From: Porites lobata
Taxonomy: Eukaryota > Cnidaria > Anthozoa > Scleractinia > Poritidae
Length of the DNA stretch: 64,000 bases
Direction of reading: 5' to 3'
Assembly: GCA_942486035.1 (NCBI GenBank)
Contig: CALNXK010000083.1
Coordinates: forward strand, 669,001 to 733,000
Shown: positions 58,817 through 64,000 of the stretch, in pieces
How positions within the stretch are numbered: position 1 is the first letter of the stretch
Layout: each line of letters opens with the position of its first letter
Notes under the pieces: generated by a model
Databases searched by the model: none
The model's input: only the letters and a program-made list of their open reading frames with translations
Told to the model about the DNA's origin: nothing
Program-made: the position numbers and the translations under genes

Positions 58817-59878
58817 GTAAGTATGCAAACAATTCTTATGTTAACAACAGTCGAGAGAAGTCTATTGTGTTGTGGCAGTAGTCTTAACATGCACTGCAGC
58901 TAGCTTGATTCTTTGTTGTAAAAAGAGAGAACGTTGCCTTAGATCAGCACAAAGCTCCCCTAGTCAAATCTGGTTCTTCTATAAATGCTCAAGTGTAAAA
59001 AGAGACCGCAAAAATCACATTCATCATCTGCAATTCGCTGTTTTATCGAGGTTAGGGTAAAAAAATATAGTTAAGGTAATTAGTATATAGACCACCAGTT
59101 AGACACCTTTTTATGTAGATTCAATTCATTTTTTTGTGAATACATTAACGCCAATGAAATCTTAGCCTTTTGCCGTTATTCTTAAAAATTAAACGTGGTG
59201 AAATCTCATTACAGAGGGAAGGAGTACATTAACAAACGCCTGCGACTTTAAGAAGAGGAATCTCAGCATGATCTATTCTTATATTACGCTTAGCATAGTG
59301 GTGGTTTTGAACAAGATCAGGTTTCTGGATGGATAATATGGATTCTGATTGCGTGGCGGACTGAAAATTAGAAAACCGTTCACTGGTTGAGTCATTTTAA
59401 CGAAGGAAAAAGTGCCAACGCGAATGTCACCTAAACTAACTTTCGCATTTAATTTCACTTTTTTTTTTCACTGATTCTCTGTGAGCAAAATATATTATAA
59501 TGTATATTAATGAGGGCGATGGAAAACCAGCTCTTTGAACAACAACGCAAGCTAGTTTTTTATGAATTCTTTTTACATGCCTTCTCCACTTCCTTGTTAT
59601 ACTCACTATTATTATTTCTCTCCATCACGATTTTTATTGCCGTACTTCAACACCACCACCACATCTGTCGAAGAGGCCCTGTCCATATTTAGAAAATAGG
59701 GTCACCCTCCTATAAGAGTCAACTTGAGCGTTCGTTTGAAAAAAAAAGTTGACCCCTTTGCCCATACCAAAAGCGCTCGCGCAGTTGTTCGTGCATGCTC
59801 TGATTGTCTCGCCTTGACAAGTTGACCTGTTGACGAGTTGACTGGGCAAAAGCCAAAGAAAATTGGTCCTGGCTAGGG

Positions 59879-59910
<32 letters not shown>

Positions 59911-62900
59911 CAAACGATTCTCCTTGTTTTGTAAGGAAGTTTAGGAAAAGTTGGCTCGGCTGAGGTAGCTCGGGTAGGCGAATGGCTACCTGGGACAAGG
60001 TTTCTCCATAAACGGGCCTTAAACGGCCCATGAAGAGTTGCATATTAATGAAGTCATCAGGGTTAATGTATTTGTTTTATATCTTCTCTCAGTTTGGATG
60101 ATCGAGCCTTTGTTGGCAGTGACGCTCAGTCACTGACCTTGTCTCCTTTACCCTTCGATAAAGCTTAGGGGCACGTAAAAGAGCCCACTAAAGGAGTCAC
60201 AGACTTAGGACCCTGATGTCATGACCTCTCTGATTTCCGCCATCATTGGTCTGGGTGGGGTTAAGACCTTTCGTATAGTGTAACCTTTCTTGTTCCTCTG
60301 CTTTTCATCGTCATGTTGAGAGTATGGAAACTGCTTCCAGAAATTCTTCTCCAACTTAATTTCCCTATAGTCTACCAAAAGACTGATAAGAAAACATTGT
60401 AAACACTTTCAGGGATACCTTACTTCATGGGTGGAAGGCGACGTATTGGAGATGTGTTTGATAAAATACTTCACAAGATCGAAACAAAGCGACTGGATTT
60501 CGGAAACGGAAGTTTTAAGTGAGATTTCCAAACACGAAGAACATACCAATCTCATGGCATACCGGTGGCATTCAGAAGGTACTTTGACCACTACAACTAG
60601 AAATTTGAAATCAAAGACAACCATTTGAAATAAATACAACAGCTTATTTGTTAACTAACCCATCTACATATTCTCTCAAGGCTTGATGTTTAGCATGGTT
60701 TACCGGCCAAGCATAATTCCTACATCTTTGACTTTACACAGTGTTTCCTTGTTGTTGTTGTACTGTTATTACTATTATTATTATTATTATTATTATTTGT
60801 TATTAACTTTTTGATGCTTTTTATAATTGTTATTAGTAGTCTTTAGATAGTCATTTTACGATAATTCTCTTTCGTACACAAGAAGAATGTACATAGGGTA
60901 TATATTTTAATATTTCATATTCTTGAATCTGTAAATAGTAAAATTTAATAATTATTATATTTATCATTGGGATGAACGTAGAAATTTTCTTCTTTTTTTT
61001 AGTTTATAGACAGTTGTTTACATTTGCTCCGTTGAAAACCACCAGACCACCAAGAAGTCTTTTTTTAACTATAGTTATACTAAATTTGTACTTAATTTTC
61101 AATTTGAGAAGAGTTTAATAAAGTATTTTAAATAATTTTAAAAAAAAATTATTATTGTTATTATTATTGTTATGATTATTATCATCATTACTATTTTTAT
61201 TTTTGTTTTTACCATTTTCCCTCCTTTTTCCTTTTTTATTTCTCTGAGGGGGGTGGGGGGTTGGATAAAGCACATATGCATCCTTTAAACCTAGGATTGG
61301 CAAACATGTTGTAGACAGTAAATGATTTCAGTTAAACATTCCTGCAAATTTGATATTGCTTTAAATGTTTTGTATCATATAAGTTTATTTTGTTAATCAA
61401 TTTTTTAAACTTGAAAATAACCTCAGACATTGGAGCTGGAAACGTCGTAGCAGCGTAAATTTATTTTTTATTGTGTATTGTTTTCAACGAATTTTTTTAT
61501 TAGATATGCCAGTTGTTCACTTTTAACAAATTAGGAACCCCCATCGACATGAAGCGACCATCGGGTAGTAACGGTGTGTTGTTAGGCTTTCAGTCTGTTT
61601 TTAGATTCCTTTTCCTACACATTTGTATGATGGAACCTTGGTCACACACGCGCAAACTTATTTAACTCGTTTCAATTCGTTTCTCGCGGGAAACTAGCTG
61701 AACTGCCTCTTTAATAAGTAGAAATCCTACTCTGCTCTGATCCACCGGGAATATTTTTGCGTAGGACAACAGACGTTACATCTCCAGTGAAATGGACTTT
61801 AATGGCAACAGATTACGATAATAACTTGCTTGAAGGTGTAACCGAAATAAATTATTTTCCCAATATAAGATTATAGTATTTCTAGCTCTATGATTAGTTA
61901 ACTCGTGAAGAAGCCAGGCCATGAATAGAGAATGCCTACTGTTGTGAAAAGCCCCGTTAAAAGAGGGCCAGCATGGTTGAAAAGGGCCACTACAGTGTTG
62001 GATCCGGGTCCGAAAGTTATAATTAATTGCAACCTACTTCATTACCTCCAACAACGTATTCAATGAATCCAATAAAGCTGCTTTAGATGCTTTTGAACGG
62101 AGCTTGAAAGTGAAGAAATTTACCAGGGGATTTAACACAACAAAGGTAGTTGAGGACAATCCGTTTTTGAGTGTTGCATGCAAAAGTGAGTCACTATGTG
62201 ATTATGGTGAACCATTTTCTTCGACTTTTGATGCAGTCAAAAATTTTCGTTATTTTCTTTTCCTTCCTTTAGCGTCCGCTCTAAACATTGACATTCAAGC
62301 GGTGAAGATGCCATTTTTAAAAACTAATGGATTGTAAGTAATCGATTTAGAAATATATTTAACAGCATAGATACATTTTCAAGAAATGTCCTGACGGTAA
62401 TCGACTTACTTTAGTCTCAACAATGACATTTTTATTGTCGTTATTTCTTTTTTTTAGATTCATTTGCTTTAGCTTTGTTTCCAGCACTACGTTGGAGGAC
62501 GTTTTAGGGGAAAGAACAGAGATTTGTGGGCAGTCGATCAACTTTGACGTTCTATGTGTGGTGTTTGATGTAATAAAAGCTATTGAGCATCTTCACAAGA
62601 TAGGAATTTGTCATAATGACATCTGCGCTTCGAATGTTCTTGTTTCCTCTAATAATGAGGTAAGTACATAGTAAAACCAATGAACGGAAAATTGTCCTTT
62701 TCCGTAAAAATGAAAATAGCCTTACGGCTAAAAACAACTTTCGTTGGCAAAAACAAAAGTGAAACAAGCACTTTTGTTCCTTAGTTCGTTGTCATTGAAA
62801 GTACACATAGACAGGCTCCTTAAAAGTTTCATTAGAAATTTAATCGATTTCTTTTGGCTCGATTTTGCAATTCTCTTAAGGTGATTTTGTCCATAATTCC

Positions 62901-63099
62901 GTTTCAGGTACAGCATATGAAGGGAGTGCTTGGAAGTTTTGGAAAGGCGTTTTTATCAAAGCATAACGAAAATCGATGTCTGATTTTTAAAGAGGACATA
63001 GGACAGTTCGGCAAATTGATGGAAACAATTGTTCAAAGTTACCAACAAGAAGCAGCTAGTGAAGTAAAGGCACAAATTATGTACATCCTTAATAGATAG
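58656..63099 (+). CDS. Kinase-like (pseudokinase) coding unit, possibly the C-terminus of the GPCR
   Basis: Exons 58656-58816, 60413-60578, 62273-62333, 62458 (or 62473/62485)-62659 and 62908-63099 join in phase into about 250 residues with the order and spacing of a protein kinase: degenerate Gly loop, Lys, helix-C Glu, hinge, H-N-D loop, S-F-G, helix-F motif. No start codon with signal peptide and no separate promoter is apparent. Three readings: (1) C-terminal extension of the GPCR through the 58167 donor, giving a cytosolic pseudokinase; (2) an alternative transcript that skips LRR and 7TM exons and uses the helix at about 58880; (3) an independent gene whose first exons I missed. I favour (1) on phase and on the missing poly(A) signal. 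Confidence 0.5.
58817..60412 (+). other. Intron; hydrophobic open frame at 58872-59060
   Basis: The frame reads A-V-V-L-T-C-T-A-A-S-L-I-L-C-C then K-K-R-E-R, a convincing single transmembrane helix with a basic stop-transfer end. It could be an exon 58879-58994 (phase 1 in, phase 0 out) of a type-I receptor form. If so, the kinase-like domain would sit beneath its own helix. Not required by the main model. The rest of the stretch shows nothing. Confidence 0.3.
60413..60578 (+). CDS. Exon: kinase-like domain, N-lobe
   Basis: Acceptor ACTTTCAG, phase 0 in, donor GTACTT, phase 1 out. G-Y-L-T-S-W-V-E-G replaces the G-x-G-x-x-G loop; E-M-C-L-I-K-Y-F matches the V-A-I-K strand with the Lys kept; S-E-T-E-V-L-S-E-I matches helix C with its Glu; H-T-N-L-M matches the H-x-N-I segment. 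N-lobe geometry appears intact, but the nucleotide loop is degenerate. Confidence 0.55.
60579..62272 (+). other. Intron with ATT/TTA microsatellites
   Basis: ATT arrays at 60771-60797 and a mixed TTATTG/TTATTA array at 61146-61195. No exon found. Confidence 0.5.
62273..62333 (+). CDS. Exon: kinase-like domain, hinge segment
   Basis: 61 nt, phase 1 in and phase 2 out, acceptor TTCCTTTAG, donor GTAAGT. Reads I-Q-A-V-K-M-P-F-L-K-T-N-G, which aligns with the l-v-x-E-Y-m-x-x-G strand and hinge of kinases. Short, but phases and content fit between its neighbours. Confidence 0.5.
62458..62659 (+). CDS. Exon: kinase-like domain, catalytic loop region
   Basis: Phase 2 in, phase 0 out (donor GTAAGT). 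Three in-frame acceptors exist (exon from 62458, 62473 or 62485); the shortest gives T-T-L-E-D-V-L directly after the hinge, the best kinase fit. Then F-D-V-I-K-A-I-E-H-L-H-K-I-G-I-C and the catalytic loop H-N-D-I-C-A-S-N-V-L-V, where H-R-D-L-K-x-x-N has become H-N-D-I-C-x-x-N. The base Asp and the Asn remain; the Lys of the loop is Cys. Confidence 0.75.
62908..63099 (+). CDS. Exon: kinase-like domain, C-terminal end and stop
   Basis: Acceptor CCGTTTCAG, phase 0, ends at TAG 63097-63099. G-V-L-G-S-F-G-K-A holds the D-F-G position as S-F-G, losing the metal-binding Asp. No A-P-E motif is present. F-K-E-D-I-G-Q-F-G-K-L-M-E-T-I matches the helix-F D-I-x-S-F-G-x-x-l-x-E segment. The domain ends soon after, at A-Q-I-M-Y-I-L-N-R, shorter than a full C-lobe. 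These changes argue for a pseudokinase. Confidence 0.7.
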   Translation, partial: VQHMKGVLGSFGKAFLSKHNENRCLIFKEDIGQFGKLMETIVQSYQQEAASEVKAQIMYILNR

Positions 63100-64000
63100 T
63101 AGTATGACAGTACCTTAAATATTATTATTCACTAATTTGTTTTTCTGTCGAGATAGAAGAAGTTGAGATACACTGTTTTCGTCACTTGTGGTCTATACAC
63201 ACTGTTCCCACTGTCAGTGAAAAATTCCATGATATCCTTAAAACTGCGGCTAGTGTTTCCCTGACAGTTGCATTATCTTTTTGTCTTTTCATGACGTGCA
63301 CGTGCAATGCATCTTCAGCTTCTCTACAACTATTTGCTCACTCTGTCAGCACACTTGCATTCCAACCCAACTGGAATTCTGGTATTTTCCGCAATAGCCT
63401 ATATGCGAGCTAAAGCAACGAAAACGCTTACGTCCTCATAAATACCAACCGAATGTTTGATATATATACGCTTCTACCTGACATAATGAGTTTGAATGCC
63501 TTTATTCAAAAGGGGCTATTTGACGAGGATATTGCTGTTTAGGTAATTCTGTGCTTACGTCATTCCTCTGTGCCTTTAACTATACAGAAAACAAATGCTC
63601 CTGTATTAAAGCTTAAAGTATGCCCAATTTTAGTCGAACTTGCTTTTTATTAGCAGCAAGACTAAAAATGCGAGAGTTTCTGGTCTTTTATTTTTTCGTA
63701 TGTGCGCGCCATAAGGGAGTCATGGTCCCAGGCTTTCCTAGCGGAGACCGTGGAAGCTGGGGATAAGAATCAAGGCGTGCGGCGTGACCTACTCAAAGCG
63801 TCATGTATGTTTTGTGAAGCTTTTCCGAAACGGGTCGGTCCGCGAGTTATATCGCTTGAAAGTATTGATTACTTTGGAACAAGTGAATATTTCAGTGGTC
63901 GAAAGAAAGAATCTTTTATGAGTAAAACTTCGATGGTGAGGCTATTTGTATGCAAATGAGACTTGTGATGAGACCTGATGAGCATGCGGTTTATTTTTCG
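63100..64000. other. Downstream flank, no supported gene
   Basis: A plus-strand frame at 63702-63959 (85 codons, with a GTGAGG donor-like site at 63935) could be an exon but matches no family known to me. An ATTAAA at about 63604 is the first poly(A)-like signal I see after the kinase-like stop. Otherwise unremarkable. Confidence 0.4.

Noticed and set aside
58817..58850. A 34-nt intron joining 58816 to a transmembrane exon at 58851
   Set aside because: The phases match but 34 nt is too short for a normal animal spliceosomal intron; the transmembrane segment, if used, needs another acceptor such as 58879.
63186..63413. 75-codon frame with a hydrophobic centre
   Set aside because: Looks like a membrane segment but has no homologue known to me, no splice support and no start context.
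1..64000. CRISPR arrays, bacterial operons or phage genes
   Set aside because: No regular repeat-spacer array, no ribosome-binding-site-led gene clusters; exon-intron structure with GT/AG borders is clearly eukaryotic.

Overview
This is eukaryotic, AT-rich, intron-rich animal DNA, almost certainly from an anthozoan cnidarian, most likely a stony coral. The evidence is a receptor gene built from shuffled extracellular modules of a kind common in corals, plus a heavy load of foldback elements, TIR elements, tRNA-derived SINEs and decayed LINE and Ty3/Gypsy copies. There are no bacterial-style operons. Most short open frames are repeat debris or shadows.

One plus-strand gene dominates the window. 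It enters from the left (its 5' end is outside) and runs at least from 463 to 58207. Read in order, with all but one exon junction recovered directly in phase (the remaining one via a proposed 37-nt exon), it encodes: a discoidin (F5/8 type C) domain (463-1624, three exons), a cysteine-rich WSC-like domain (1716-2021), the N-terminal part of a MAM domain (9167-9301), a pentraxin-like domain (9384-12166), the rest of the MAM domain (13407-24515), a CUB domain (31190-31531), a short linker, an LRR N-terminal cap (32784-32898), eight LRR exons of exactly 72 nt, and a rhodopsin-family 7TM exon (57124-58207) with LGR/relaxin-receptor hallmarks. It is therefore an LRR-containing GPCR with an unusually elaborate ectodomain.

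Downstream, between 58656 and 63099, lie further plus-strand exons coding for a degenerate protein-kinase-like domain. The 7TM exon contains a consensus donor at 58167 whose phase matches the next exon. Every later junction also matches, and I find no AATAAA or ATTAAA between the 7TM stop and the next exon. The simplest model with an alternative transcript is an LRR-GPCR carrying a C-terminal pseudokinase. A separate gene, or an isoform that skips the 7TM exon, cannot be excluded. This is the most interesting item in the window.

The introns hold the repeats. 1-243: LINE 3' end with an ATCT microsatellite tail. 2.2-7 kb: SINE pieces and an inverted pair of GCATGCCCGG-rich repeats. 10.2-11.1 and 34.1-36.5 kb: two copies of a tRNA-like repeat. 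12.3-13.0 kb: a TIR element. 14.4-16.9 kb: LINE remnants. 18.0-22.1 and 50.9-53.1 kb: two copies of one family, the first carrying a 290-bp tandem duplication. 22.8-23.5 kb: a minus-strand LINE RT fragment. 25.3-30.0 kb: a decayed Ty3/Gypsy element. 34.8-36.3, 37.4-38.9, 41.1-41.4 and 44.7-48.2 kb: nested TIR and foldback elements, several with recognisable empty sites inside this same window. 50.2-50.5 kb: another LINE RT remnant.
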